DNA of 64,000 bases from Paenibacillus sp. FSL H7-0326 (GCF_001955535.1 NZ_MPVN01000004.1:496001-560000); one strand, 5' to 3'. Shown: positions 26,172 to 36,296, counted from the first letter of the stretch. Program-made: numbers and translations. The notes: generated from the sequence alone by a model not told the origin.

Positions 26172-28121
26172 ATGAACAAACTACTGAGTGTCTGCATGAT
26201 TGTCAAGGACGAAGAAGCTGTGTTATCCCAGGCGCTTGAAAGCATTAAAAGTGTTGCTGATGAAATAATCATCGTTGATACTGGCTCCACGGATAAGACA
26301 AAAGAGATAGCTGCAAAATATACTGAACAAGTTTATGATTTTGAATGGTGCAATGACTTCGCAGCTGCAAGAAATTACTCTATTCAATTTGCTAAGGGCC
26401 AATGGATTCTTATCATGGATGCTGACGAGTATTTGCCTAATCATCAAATTCATTTATGGAGAGACTTGTTGAAAAAAGAGAATCCCCATAAAGAGCTGGT
26501 TTATACATTAATGATAGTAAATCATTTGGACGACAGAAAATTAAATCATCAAATTTCGACAGCTCCAGTAACAAGACTATTTCCTAATTACAATGGAATT
26601 AAATTTACTAACCCTATCCATGAACAATTAGTTGGGAAGAATGGAATGCTGCAAAGTAAACTGATCGAACTCAATATTTTTCACTCAGGATACCAACAAT
26701 CAATTATTGAAAGCAAGAAAAAGCATGAGCGTAATATGTATATCTTCAATGAGATGCAAAAAAAAGGTGAGATGAGTGCCTATGATTATTTTACACTTGG
26801 TAACCAACATGCCCATGGCGGAGAAGAATTAAAGGCAATTGAATGTTTTAACATAGCTCTAGAAAGAGGATCCGATACAAGCACATGGCATCCTTTTTGC
26901 TTAATGGGATTAATTACTTTATATATAAGGCAGGATATGCTCGATAAATCATGGGACCTAATTGAGACGAAACTCAAGAAGTTTGCAGATTATCCTGAGT
27001 ATTTCGTAACTAGAGGGATTCATTACGAAACTTTGGGCTATTTCAAAGAAGCAGAGGAATGCTATGAGAAAGGTATACAATGTGCAGAAAAAAATGCAAA
27101 ATGGTCACGTGAAATTTGGCTGACAGATCCGAAGTTTGCTTTCTATTTACCTGCATATCAATTAGTTAATATCTGTTTTCGTTTAAATAAGGAAGAAAGA
27201 GCTGTTTATTGGCTGACAAAAATAATTAAGAGTAATCAAAGGGATGGGGAGGCTCTATTAAGATTATTAGAGTGGCTACTACATCATGAGACAATTGAAG
27301 ATATTCTGGATATGTTAGGCAGGACACTAGAGTTAAAAGATAACTACGATTTGAATTTAATCTACAAAATAGCTTTAAGTCTATGTAATAAGGATATTAT
27401 TGACCATTATCAGAATCTCCAACCAAAGGATTCTCCTATGCAGTGGACAGACCAGCTAAGATTAGGACTAGCAAATAAGGATGTAAATCAATGGTTCGAG
27501 GCCGCCTCTAACTTAAAAGATATTTTGCGAGAAAATATTAATACAAAAATAGCATTAGCTGCAGGCTTCATAATTTGGAATAATAAAATAGTGATTGATA
27601 ACAGTGGATATATATTTGATGGTGAAGAGGGTCCAGAATTTAACGAATTACTTTACAATTTAGTTGATGATAGAGAAATTACAACAGAAATGATTGCAAA
27701 ATGGAGTAAAGAGCTTTTTCTAATCTGTAAAGCACTATTTCAATTAAAACAATTCGATGATTATGATCGTCTTATTGCTAAAGTCAAACATCCAAAGATA
27801 ACTAATATGCTGGCAAATTATTTCTACAAGGTAGGATTATACGAGTTAGCTTTTCAATATTATTCATCATTACTATCTACAAATGATTTAGATGTGATAA
27901 GTTTAGAAAACTTAGGACTTTACATGTACAATCATGGACAGCATGAAGATTCGATAGAATTTTTAAGAGAAGCTTTGAGAAAAGACCCAAAGAGAAGACA
28001 TCTTTATTATCCTTTAATCCTACAAGCATCTGGGTCCATCAGAGAGGAATATATTGAGAAATTCAAGAACGAATTTGACCCTTTCTTATCTATTAAGTTT
28101 ATAAAAAAAACATTTGCTTAA
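26172..28121 (+). CDS. GT2-family glycosyltransferase with a long TPR region
   Basis: The 649-residue product starts MNKLLSVCMIVKDEEAVLSQ, and residues 1-230 form a family-2 glycosyltransferase domain: EIIIVDTGSTDKTKEIA near 31-47, the WCNDFAAARNYS motif near 60, and the metal-binding DAD of LIMDADEYLP near residue 81. The rest is helical with TPR-like units (DYFTLGNQHAHGGEELKAIECFNIAL; ENLGLYMYNHGQHEDSIEFLREAL), resembling proteins that pair a transferase with a protein-binding solenoid. AAGGCGG precedes the ATG, 15 bases after fliT, so it is probably co-transcribed with the flagellar genes. The likely acceptor is flagellin (inference). The gene is visibly more AT-rich than hpf and secA. Confidence 0.87.
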   Translation: MNKLLSVCMIVKDEEAVLSQALESIKSVADEIIIVDTGSTDKTKEIAAKYTEQVYDFEWCNDFAAARNYSIQFAKGQWILIMDADEYLPNHQIHLWRDLLKKENPHKELVYTLMIVNHLDDRKLNHQISTAPVTRLFPNYNGIKFTNPIHEQLVGKNGMLQSKLIELNIFHSGYQQSIIESKKKHERNMYIFNEMQKKGEMSAYDYFTLGNQHAHGGEELKAIECFNIALERGSDTSTWHPFCLMGLITLYIRQDMLDKSWDLIETKLKKFADYPEYFVTRGIHYETLGYFKEAEECYEKGIQCAEKNAKWSREIWLTDPKFAFYLPAYQLVNICFRLNKEERAVYWLTKIIKSNQRDGEALLRLLEWLLHHETIEDILDMLGRTLELKDNYDLNLIYKIALSLCNKDIIDHYQNLQPKDSPMQWTDQLRLGLANKDVNQWFEAASNLKDILRENINTKIALAAGFIIWNNKIVIDNSGYIFDGEEGPEFNELLYNLVDDREITTEMIAKWSKELFLICKALFQLKQFDDYDRLIAKVKHPKITNMLANYFYKVGLYELAFQYYSSLLSTNDLDVISLENLGLYMYNHGQHEDSIEFLREALRKDPKRRHLYYPLILQASGSIREEYIEKFKNEFDPFLSIKFIKKTFA

Positions 28122-28141
28122 ACATAACCAAGGAGGGTCCT

Positions 28142-29869
28142 GTGAAGACTTCAATTATAATTTTGACTTTGAACCAGCTAAGTTATACGAAGGAATGTAT
28201 TGAAAGTATTAGAAAATTTACTGAGTCCTCGACTTACGAAATTATTGTTGTTGACAACAATTCAACTGATGGTACGGTAGATTGGTTGAGAGAGCAGCAA
28301 GATATAACAGCAATATATAATCAGACCAACAAAGGATTTCCGGCTGGCTGTAATCAAGGTATTCGAATAGCAAAAGGCTCAGACATTTTATTGCTAAATA
28401 ATGATATTGTTGTAACAACCAATTGGTTAGAAAATTTAAGGACTGCATTATACAGTGGTGATCAAATAGGAGCAGTTGGTTGTGTGACAAACAATTCATC
28501 TTATTATCAACAGATTGATAAAAGTTACGAGACTTTATCAGATATGCATAATTTTGCTGCAGGATTTAATATTTCCAGTCAAGATAAATGGGAAGAAAGA
28601 TTGAAATTAGTAGGATATTGCATGTTAATAAAGAAAGACGTCGTAGACATGGTTGGATTATTAGATGAACGGTTTACTCCGGGTAATTATGAAGACGATG
28701 ATTATAGCTTAAGAATAAGAAAAGCAGGATATAAGCTGATTTTATGTAAAGATACGTTTATACATCATTACGGAAGTGTTTCCTTTAAAGAACAAGGCGA
28801 TGCTTATAGTGAATTGATGTTATCTAATTCGAACAAATTTAAGGAAAAATGGGGGTTCCATCCTGATTATAATCAGCATATTAGGTTCGAGATTATAGAT
28901 ATGATTGAATCTGGATTAGAAGATCATATTAATATTCTTGAGGTAGGGTGTGCTTGTGGAGGAACACTATTACAGATTAAGAATTTGTATAAAAATGCTG
29001 TGCTTCACGGTATAGAATTAAACGATCAAGCTGCAGATGTTGCTTCTCTTGTTTCGAATGTTAAATCATTTGACATTGAGAATGAATCTCTCTTTGATTA
29101 CGAAAAGGGCTATTTCGACTATATCATATTTGCAGATGTACTTGAACATTTAAAGGATCCTTGGAAAGTGCTTCATCAAATTAAAGACTATTTAAAGCCG
29201 GACGGACACATCATTGCCAGCATACCTAATATTATGCATTACAGTGTGATGTCTGGTCTCTTACAGCGAGGACAATGGAATTATACTAAATCAGGTATAC
29301 TTGATGAGACACATCTAAGATTTTTCACCTATGATTCTATTCAAAGAATGTTTATGAATGCTCATTATAAAGAGATAAGCATAACTGGAAAAGAAATATA
29401 CAATTCAAAAGCTGAAAAATTTATTGGAGAATTATCCAAATTTTCAAATGGAGCAATGCTTCAACAGTTCACTGTTTATCAGTATCTCATTAAGGCCAAG
29501 AATACTGATTTATACAATAAATTAAAATATATAAATGATAATGATTGCAGTACTACCGATATATTTGAGCTCATTTTCACGCATAAAGATCAAGAAATGA
29601 TTGATCAGATCTTGCATTCAGAAGAAATTGATGGTTGTAAAGTGCTTAATTCTATAGGTGTATCATTTTTTGAGAATGGTAAACATGAACGTGTAATTCC
29701 TTTTTTCCTAGAAGCAATTGAGCTAAACCCTTCTGACAAAGAAGTCCTCTATAACATTTCATATTTCTTGAATTATGTTGGTGAAGACCAAATGTCTGCT
29801 GACTATCTTAATCGACTAAGAATAGTTGATACGAACTTATCGAAACAATTGGAAAGTATTTTTTTATAA
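28142..29869 (+). CDS. Fusion of a GT2 glycosyltransferase, a class I methyltransferase and a C-terminal TPR-like region
   Basis: The 575-residue product starts at GTG behind AAGGAGGGTCC. Residues 1-230 are a rhamnosyl-type GT2 domain: TSIIILTLNQLSYTKECIES, then IIVVDNNSTDGTVDWL, GFPAGCNQGIRIAKG and LLLNNDIVV. Residues about 260-400 are a SAM-dependent methyltransferase, with motif I ILEVGCACGGTLLQIK, HGIELNDQAADVA and YDYIIFADVLEHLKDPW-like residues (FDYIIFADVLEHL). The last 100 residues include a TPR-like unit (VLNSIGVSFFENGKHERVIPF). Fusion suggests one chain both adds and methylates a sugar. The neighbour genes and fliT imply flagellin as the target, which is inference. The gene is AT-rich. 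Confidence 0.86.
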   Translation: MKTSIIILTLNQLSYTKECIESIRKFTESSTYEIIVVDNNSTDGTVDWLREQQDITAIYNQTNKGFPAGCNQGIRIAKGSDILLLNNDIVVTTNWLENLRTALYSGDQIGAVGCVTNNSSYYQQIDKSYETLSDMHNFAAGFNISSQDKWEERLKLVGYCMLIKKDVVDMVGLLDERFTPGNYEDDDYSLRIRKAGYKLILCKDTFIHHYGSVSFKEQGDAYSELMLSNSNKFKEKWGFHPDYNQHIRFEIIDMIESGLEDHINILEVGCACGGTLLQIKNLYKNAVLHGIELNDQAADVASLVSNVKSFDIENESLFDYEKGYFDYIIFADVLEHLKDPWKVLHQIKDYLKPDGHIIASIPNIMHYSVMSGLLQRGQWNYTKSGILDETHLRFFTYDSIQRMFMNAHYKEISITGKEIYNSKAEKFIGELSKFSNGAMLQQFTVYQYLIKAKNTDLYNKLKYINDNDCSTTDIFELIFTHKDQEMIDQILHSEEIDGCKVLNSIGVSFFENGKHERVIPFFLEAIELNPSDKEVLYNISYFLNYVGEDQMSADYLNRLRIVDTNLSKQLESIFL

Positions 29870-29912
29870 TGCAAGTTATATGTTATTAAGAAAAAACTCT
29901 ACGGAGATAAAT

Positions 29913-30983
29913 ATGAATTCCACCCTTGCTTTAGTCATGATTGTTAAGGATGAAGCTTCTGTGTTAGAACGCTGTCTTGAGAGTGTGCTTAACTTGGTTG
30001 ATGAAATCGTAATTGTCGACACTGGATCCACAGATAACACTAAGGATATTGCACGTAATTTTAATGCCCGAATCTTTGATTATGTGTGGGAGCAGGATTT
30101 CTCATCAGCTCGAAATTATGCTCTTTCGCAAGTGAAAAGTAATTGGTGTATAGTACTCGATGCGGATGAAATGATATCTAATGATTGTATGCAATCAATC
30201 AGATCATTTATTAACTCACATGAGGCTATAGGGAAAGTGAAGATAATAAATAAATTCTTGGGTTCGGATGGTCTTAATTATGAACAGATATATATATCCA
30301 GGTTATTTCCTTCTCATTGCAGATACACTGGGAAAATACATGAACAAATAGATTCTGATCTTCCACGTAAGATTATAGATATCGAAATACAGCATGACGG
30401 ATACCTGGAGAAGAAGAAAAGCTCAAGAAATATACCGATACTAAAAAAAGTGATTGAAGAGAATCCTCAAGATCCATACTATTACTATCAGATTGCAAAA
30501 GAGTATCGGGGATTAGATGAGCATCTCGAATCCAATAAGTATTTGGAGCATGCCTATTCACTAATGAACTTAAGAGAACCTTATGCACCAAGGATCATAA
30601 TAGATTATTTGTATTCTATGATAAACTCTAATCTCTTACATAAGGGTTTGGACGTAATAGAGGATAATCGGGACTTTTTGTGGGATAACCCAGATTTCTT
30701 TTTTGTATCGGGTCTTTATCTACTAGAAGTTACATTAAGTGATCCTGAACAATTCATTAGCTTGTTACCGCTTATTGAGAAGTATTACTTAAGAGCTCTT
30801 GAGATCGGTGATAGCAATTCTGAAGGTAGTGTATTAGGTACCGGGAGTTTTGCTGCACATCATAATTTAGGTGTGTACTACGAAGCGACTGGAGAACTGC
30901 CTTTAGCTAAAGAACAGTATGAGCAGGCTGCAAAGTATAATTATGAACCTTCTATTGAAAGAATGAAAAATTTATTAATATAG
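29913..30983 (+). CDS. GT2-family glycosyltransferase with C-terminal TPR-like repeats
   Basis: The 356-residue product shares its N-terminal style with the gene at 26172: LALVMIVKDEASVLERCLES, EIVIVDTGSTDNTKDIA and VLDADEMIS as the metal site. Residues from about 200 onward are helical, ending in a TPR-like unit, HHNLGVYYEATGELPLAKEQY. I place the start at the ATG at 29913, with CGGAGAT upstream; the frame is open further upstream, overlapping the previous gene, but without a ribosome site. The gene ends the three-gene transferase run; a strong terminator lies at 31025. The two similar transferases probably arose by duplication. Confidence 0.86.
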   Translation: MNSTLALVMIVKDEASVLERCLESVLNLVDEIVIVDTGSTDNTKDIARNFNARIFDYVWEQDFSSARNYALSQVKSNWCIVLDADEMISNDCMQSIRSFINSHEAIGKVKIINKFLGSDGLNYEQIYISRLFPSHCRYTGKIHEQIDSDLPRKIIDIEIQHDGYLEKKKSSRNIPILKKVIEENPQDPYYYYQIAKEYRGLDEHLESNKYLEHAYSLMNLREPYAPRIIIDYLYSMINSNLLHKGLDVIEDNRDFLWDNPDFFFVSGLYLLEVTLSDPEQFISLLPLIEKYYLRALEIGDSNSEGSVLGTGSFAAHHNLGVYYEATGELPLAKEQYEQAAKYNYEPSIERMKNLLI

Positions 30984-31290
30984 GCTCACTTGATGTTTTG
31001 TTACAAGAGGAGCCAACTAATCAAAGATAGCTCTGGAGTTTATTCCAGGGCTATCTTTTTTGCATTTAAAGAGGTGAGTTATTTTCAGTGATCATCCAAA
31101 ATAATATATTTTTTGACAACATCTAGCACAAATAAAATTAAAATGGTATTATACTCCTAGACAAGTAGTTCATTAGACTTAGTTCTATAGATATAATTAT
31201 ATCTCGAATATCAGAATAATTAGTCTTCAGGACCTGCATTTTTGCTGTTCCAATTTTATTTCTATATTCAAACATCTGGGAGGAATAAAA
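30984..31290 (+). other. Intergenic stretch between the transferases and the SLH gene
   Basis: The stretch holds a terminator at 31025-31061 and about 230 AT-rich bases before the SLH gene. TTGACA stands at 31112, but no well-spaced -10 partner is evident. The gene downstream has a GGGAGGAAT ribosome site. Confidence 0.5.
31025..31061 (+). terminator. Terminator after the glycosyltransferase run
   Basis: AGATAGCTCTGGA pairs with TCCAGGGCTATCT (one wobble) over a 6-base loop and is followed by five or more Ts. Confidence 0.9.
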
Positions 31291-34200
31291 GTGAGTAAGA
31301 AAGTTCGTGGTACAGTCACAGGGTTATTGAGTATCAGTATGGCGCTGAGTTCATTGGGAACTGTAGGAGCTGCACAATTAGGAAAAGACTTGGAAGGACA
31401 TTGGGCGGAGAGCCAGCTTCAAACCTGGATTAACCAAGGGAACCTTAATGGGTATGCAGATGGAACGGTTAAGCCTAATCAGTCGATTTCACGTGCTGAA
31501 TTTGTTTCTTTAATCAATCGGAGCTTTGGATACACAGCACAGGCTTCAATATCTTTCGAGGATTTATCTGTATCCAATTGGGCATATACTGATATTGCCA
31601 AAGCCGTTGAGGCCGGATATGTACAAGGATATGAGGACAATACTTTCCGACCTGGCACAACCGTAACTAGACAAGAAGCAGCAGTCATGATTTCCAAATT
31701 ATTAAATGTGAAGAGCAATGATTATAATACGCTGAATCAATTTTCAGATCGTAACAGTATTGCTGGCTGGAGTAAAGCAGCAGTTGCTTCCGTAGTAGAG
31801 CGAGAAGTAATGAAGGGATATCCGAATGATACGTTTGCTCCTCTCCGTTCTTTGACCAGAGCAGAAGCAATAGTTTTGATTGATAACGCGATAGCAAATG
31901 AAAAAGAGTTGAATACGATTACATATGACGAAGCTGGAACATATGGCTCTGATGAAGAGAAGACAGTTATCGAAGGTAACGTCATTATTAGCGTGCCAGA
32001 TGTCACGCTCGTGAACACAGAGATTAAAGGGGATCTTCTGTTTGCTGAAGGTATTGGAGCAGGAGATGTCACTATAAAAAATGTAAAGGTTTATGGTACG
32101 ACGAATGTAGAGGGCGGCGGTGAGAATTCCATTCATCTCGTGGATTCTGTCCTCATCAACATTGTTGTTAACAAGAAGGACGGTACTGTACGTATAGTAG
32201 CAGAGGGATCCACAAGTGCTCAGAACGTAATTGTGAACTCATCTGTAAAATTGGAAGAGGAAAATGCATCAGGCGTAGGTTTTACAGATGTGGAGCTGTC
32301 GAGAGAACTTCCATCGAATAGCACCGTTGTATTAAACGGAATATTTGATGATGTAGATCTGTATGCTGCCTCTATTTCCGTTGAACTGGTTCGTGGCTCC
32401 ATTGAGAATTTCTTGGTAAGCGAAGATGCAGACGGCAATGAAATTACACTTAGCAGCAATACTCGAATTGCTCAGCTTGTACTGGGTGCAATGACTCAAT
32501 TATTGGGTTCAGGGACGATTTCGAAAGCTACATTAAATGAGGGTGCTCAAGGCTCTTCATTTGAGACCAAGCCAAGTCAATTGGATGGTGTACAAAAGGA
32601 TAACGTCACTTTACCACCAAGTACTACACCTCCAGTATCTAGCGGTGGCAGTGGAGGTGGTGGAAATTCGGGAAATAATCCGGACCCGGTACCGGCTCAA
32701 GTAGACAAATCGGCATTGTTCGTGGCATTAAATATTGCGAGAGATCTGATTGAAGACGTTCCAGTTGGTACAGAACCAGGCCAAATTAATCAGGATAGTA
32801 AAAATGCACTTATATCTGCAGTTGCTTCTGCTGACGTTGTTTATCTTAATGCGAATGCGACTCAAGCACAGGTGAATCAATCTCACGCTGACCTGGTTGC
32901 TGCGATTGAAGCATTCAACGCCGCAATTATAACAGATAGTACAGAAGAAGGATTACAAGCAGCGAAGTTAGAGCTTGGTCTTACCATTAACAATGCTAAA
33001 TCCCTCAACGAAGCAGTTTATGTAGGCGAAGAGGTAGGTCAGGTTTCTGTACAAGCCAAAATTGATTTCACTGAAGCTATTCGTGTTGCTGAAGCCGTAT
33101 ATGCTGATATAACGGTTAGTGTTGCGGAAGTCAATCTGGCAAACCGTAATCTCGATAATGCAGTTCAAACGTTCCAGAGTGCAATAAATAAAGAGGATCA
33201 AGATGGTTCAGACGAGTTGGAGAATGCGAAGCAACAATTATACGTAAGGATCGTAGAAGCTGATCAGCTTTATGTTAATACAAGTGTAGGTGAAGAGGTA
33301 GGCCAAGTCTCACAAGCTGCTAAAGAGAATTTAGATGCAGCTATAACGGTGGCTAAGTCTGTATATTCAAATCAAACGGACATCAACGTTGTCAATGTAG
33401 CGACTTCAAGCTTAAATGAAGCGATTAGTAGCTTTAATGCTGCTATTATCACAGACGAGCAAGTAGAATCCGAAGCTGTCAAAGCAGCAAAAGCAGTGTT
33501 GTACAGCGAGATTAAAAGAGCCACTGTAATTGCTGATACTTACGTTGTCGGGGATCAGATCGGACAAGTGCCAGCGGAGCAAAAAGAAGCCCTTGATGAG
33601 CAAATTTCTGTTGCTAAGAGTGTGTATAGTAATGTAGAAATATCATCGCAAGCTGTGTATACCGCAATTTCAGATCTTCAATTGGCTGTAAGCATACTTG
33701 AGTCATCTGTCATTGAAGTGGTTTCTGTGACAACACTATCTGAGCTTAGTGAAGCTGTGACAATTAATAACAACAAGATCAAGCTGGAAGCCAATCTCGT
33801 AGGACAGCAATCTGTGGCAATTACAGGCGAAAATGTTCAAATAGATGGCTATGGTTTTACTCTACAAATCACAGGTAAAGGTAACCGATTCACAGTGGAG
33901 AACGATGGTGCATCTGTAAGCAACCTGACCATAAAAGACTCTGCTGAATACAATCTTCAAGTATATAATGCCAATAATGTGATCATTGAAGATGTCATCT
34001 TGCAGAACTCGCTTAAAGGCGGATTATTGATTAACGGATCAGAGGTTACTGCAAATAACGTAACAACAAGCGGGAATGCTTGGGGTGGTATCGAAGTTTC
34101 GAAAGGAGCAGGAGAAGGGCTTAAAGCTTCTACTCTTACAGTCAAGGGAACAAGCAGCCATGACGAAGCAGTAGCGATCTGGACAGTGAACCCAACTGGT

Positions 34201-36057
34201 GAAGGTAACCAGGTTATTGATGCATCTGAGCAATACCGTTCCTATGCTGATGTGCGTCCTGATAAACAAGGCTATACCAACTATATTCTGAAAGATGCAT
34301 ACCAAGTAGTAAGTTCACTAGCAGAATTTAAACAAGCGGTTACTATCGACAACAACAAGGTTCAACTGTGGGCCGATTTGTCGGGAGAAGAGTCGGTAGC
34401 AGTTACAGGTGAAAATGTAGAACTAGATGGGAACGATTTTACACTAGAGATCACAGGTAAAGGTAATCGATTCACCGTAGAGAACGATGATGTATCTATA
34501 AGCAATCTGACCATTCAAGGTTCCACTGAATACAATCTTCAAGTATATAATGCCAACAATGTGAACATCAATGATGTAATCTTGCAGAACTCGCTTAAGG
34601 GTGGACTGTTGGTTAACGGATCAGAAGTTACTGTGAATAACATAAAGACAATCGGCAATGATTGGGGCGGTATCGAAGTTTCAAAAGGAGCAGGAGAAGG
34701 GCTTAAAGCTTCTACTCTTACAGTTAAGGGAACAAGCAGCCATGACGAAGCAGTAGCGATCTGGACTGTGAACCCAGCTGGTGAAGCTAACCAGGTTATT
34801 GATGCATCTGAGCAATACCGTTCCTATACTGATGTGCGTCCTGACAAACAAGGATATACCAACTATATTTTGAGTGAAGCATATCAAGTTGTAAATTCAC
34901 TAGCAGAATTTAAACAGGCGGTTACTATCGACAACAACAAGGTTCAACTGGGAGCTGATTTAGCCGGAGAAGAGTCGGTAGCAGTTACTGGAGAAAATGT
35001 TCAAATTGATGGCGATGGCTATACTCTTGAGATCACCGGTGAAGGTAACAGATTCACCGTTGAGAACGATGGTGTATCTGTAAGCAATCTGACCATTCAA
35101 GGTTCCACTGAATACAATCTTCAAGTATATAATGCCAACAATGTGAACATCGAAGATGTCATCTTACAGGACTCGCTTAAAGGCGGACTATTAATTAACG
35201 GATCAGAAGTTACTGTAAGTAATGTGACAACAAGCGGGAATGCATGGGGTGGTATCGAAGTTTCGAAAGGTGCAGGAGAAAGTCTTCAAGCTTCTACTCT
35301 TACGGTTAAGGGAACAAGCAGCCATGACGAAGCAGTAGCGATCTGGACAGTAAACCCATCTGGTGAAGGTAACCAGGTTATTGATGCATCTGAGCAATAC
35401 CGTTCCTATGCTGATGTGCGCCCTGACAAGCAAGGCTATACCAACTATATTCTGAAAGATGCACACCAAGTAGTAAACTCGTTCCAAGAACTTTCTGCTG
35501 CAGTTAAGGGGGATGGCAATAAAATCAAACTCGGGAAATCGATTACCGAAACAGGCGTCGTTCTCGAAGTTACAGGTCAAAATGTAATTATTGAAGGTGC
35601 TAATCATACACTTAGCCTTACCGAAGCAGGAAATAGCTTCGTTATCTTTGGTAACGGTACACAGCTCAAGAATCTTACCGTGGCTGGTTCACAGAAATAC
35701 AACATCCATGTTTACAAGGCTACCGGTGTTGCACTAGAGAATGTAAATCTAACCACAGCCCTGAATGGTGGTATGCTCGTTAACGGTGCAGAGGTATCGG
35801 TGCACAATATCGAGACTTCCGATAATGCATGGGGAGGAATTGAAGTCTCCCGAGGCACCAATGTTGAGTCACAACCTACACTAACGGTTGAGGGAATTAG
35901 TCACCACAATGAGGAAGTTGCAATCTGGACTGATCCTAAGAATGGAAGTGCGCCAACAATTAAGGATGTTTCGAATCAATACAGAGTAGAAGACATCACA
36001 GCTCCAGGTAAGGAAGGCTTTAAGTATTACTATTTTGAACCTACTGCAGTTAACTAG
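31291..36057 (+). CDS. Giant SLH-domain surface protein with FIVAR-like and beta-helix repeats
   Basis: The 1588-residue product starts at GTG behind GGGAGGAAT and has a signal peptide (residues 1-28, ending GAAQ). Three SLH domains follow, about 30-200 (EGHWAESQLQTWINQG; LSVSNWAYTDIAKAVEAGY; SIAGWSKAAVASVVE), anchoring it to wall polysaccharide. Residues about 210-440 are beta-rich, of the polymer-forming kind. A Gly/Ser/Asn linker near 450-468 leads to four helical FIVAR-like repeats of about 80-90 residues (about 470-805), each with GQV/GQI plus a conserved Ala-rich helix. Four 194-residue right-handed beta-helix-type repeats fill the rest; the first three are nearly identical. No catalytic motif is visible. 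A structural S-layer or adhesin role is inference. Flagellar transferases stand directly upstream, with a terminator between. Confidence 0.9.
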   Translation: MSKKVRGTVTGLLSISMALSSLGTVGAAQLGKDLEGHWAESQLQTWINQGNLNGYADGTVKPNQSISRAEFVSLINRSFGYTAQASISFEDLSVSNWAYTDIAKAVEAGYVQGYEDNTFRPGTTVTRQEAAVMISKLLNVKSNDYNTLNQFSDRNSIAGWSKAAVASVVEREVMKGYPNDTFAPLRSLTRAEAIVLIDNAIANEKELNTITYDEAGTYGSDEEKTVIEGNVIISVPDVTLVNTEIKGDLLFAEGIGAGDVTIKNVKVYGTTNVEGGGENSIHLVDSVLINIVVNKKDGTVRIVAEGSTSAQNVIVNSSVKLEEENASGVGFTDVELSRELPSNSTVVLNGIFDDVDLYAASISVELVRGSIENFLVSEDADGNEITLSSNTRIAQLVLGAMTQLLGSGTISKATLNEGAQGSSFETKPSQLDGVQKDNVTLPPSTTPPVSSGGSGGGGNSGNNPDPVPAQVDKSALFVALNIARDLIEDVPVGTEPGQINQDSKNALISAVASADVVYLNANATQAQVNQSHADLVAAIEAFNAAIITDSTEEGLQAAKLELGLTINNAKSLNEAVYVGEEVGQVSVQAKIDFTEAIRVAEAVYADITVSVAEVNLANRNLDNAVQTFQSAINKEDQDGSDELENAKQQLYVRIVEADQLYVNTSVGEEVGQVSQAAKENLDAAITVAKSVYSNQTDINVVNVATSSLNEAISSFNAAIITDEQVESEAVKAAKAVLYSEIKRATVIADTYVVGDQIGQVPAEQKEALDEQISVAKSVYSNVEISSQAVYTAISDLQLAVSILESSVIEVVSVTTLSELSEAVTINNNKIKLEANLVGQQSVAITGENVQIDGYGFTLQITGKGNRFTVENDGASVSNLTIKDSAEYNLQVYNANNVIIEDVILQNSLKGGLLINGSEVTANNVTTSGNAWGGIEVSKGAGEGLKASTLTVKGTSSHDEAVAIWTVNPTGEGNQVIDASEQYRSYADVRPDKQGYTNYILKDAYQVVSSLAEFKQAVTIDNNKVQLWADLSGEESVAVTGENVELDGNDFTLEITGKGNRFTVENDDVSISNLTIQGSTEYNLQVYNANNVNINDVILQNSLKGGLLVNGSEVTVNNIKTIGNDWGGIEVSKGAGEGLKASTLTVKGTSSHDEAVAIWTVNPAGEANQVIDASEQYRSYTDVRPDKQGYTNYILSEAYQVVNSLAEFKQAVTIDNNKVQLGADLAGEESVAVTGENVQIDGDGYTLEITGEGNRFTVENDGVSVSNLTIQGSTEYNLQVYNANNVNIEDVILQDSLKGGLLINGSEVTVSNVTTSGNAWGGIEVSKGAGESLQASTLTVKGTSSHDEAVAIWTVNPSGEGNQVIDASEQYRSYADVRPDKQGYTNYILKDAHQVVNSFQELSAAVKGDGNKIKLGKSITETGVVLEVTGQNVIIEGANHTLSLTEAGNSFVIFGNGTQLKNLTVAGSQKYNIHVYKATGVALENVNLTTALNGGMLVNGAEVSVHNIETSDNAWGGIEVSRGTNVESQPTLTVEGISHHNEEVAIWTDPKNGSAPTIKDVSNQYRVEDITAPGKEGFKYYYFEPTAVN
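32701..33711 (+). repeat. Four FIVAR-like repeats within the SLH gene
   Basis: Four related units begin near 32701, 32944, 33211 and 33469. At the protein level each has a phrase such as VGTEPGQI, VGEEVGQV, VGEEVGQV and VGDQIGQV, followed by a helix ending in a VY or AAI segment. Similar units occur in many Gram-positive surface proteins. Confidence 0.7.
33712..36057 (+). repeat. Four tandem 582-bp repeats (beta-helix units)
   Basis: The units start at about 33712, 34294, 34876 and 35458, an exact period of 582 bases (194 codons). Units 1-3 share long stretches of identical DNA, for example around TCTGAGCAATACCGTTCCTA and AGCAGCCATGACGAAGCAGT. Unit 4 is clearly diverged but aligns along its length. 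The near-identity of units 1-3 points to recent duplication or gene conversion. Confidence 0.85.
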
Positions 36058-36103
36058 GGTCTAAGTTTGTAATGGACTAGGATATACTTCGTAAAATCAA
36101 TAT

Positions 36104-36159
36104 GGGGATTGCTTGGGGTGATGACGATCAGTCTCGTTGTTACCAAGCAATCTCCTTTT
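36104..36159 (+). terminator. Terminator after the SLH gene
   Basis: GGGGATTGCTTGG pairs with CCAAGCAATCTCC across a 26-base loop, followed by TTTTA. The long loop is itself partly self-complementary. Confidence 0.7.
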
Positions 36160-36266
36160 ATTTGGAATGATTTTAAATTAAACAGAAGTTCATGGAAAGG
36201 ACAATTTTCGACAATATATTAACATTCATATGTTATTTATTTGAAGGTAATCATTTTCTTTTCCAA

Positions 36267-36296
36267 TTGACAATGGATAAGTTTGGATGGTATAGT
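36267..36296 (+). promoter_or_regulatory. Strong sigma-A promoter of the cold-shock gene
   Basis: TTGACA at 36267 and TATAGT at 36291 are 18 bases apart. Transcription would begin near 36303, just before a GTGAGC-CAA-GCTCAC hairpin at 36304-36318 in the 5' leader. Confidence 0.75.
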
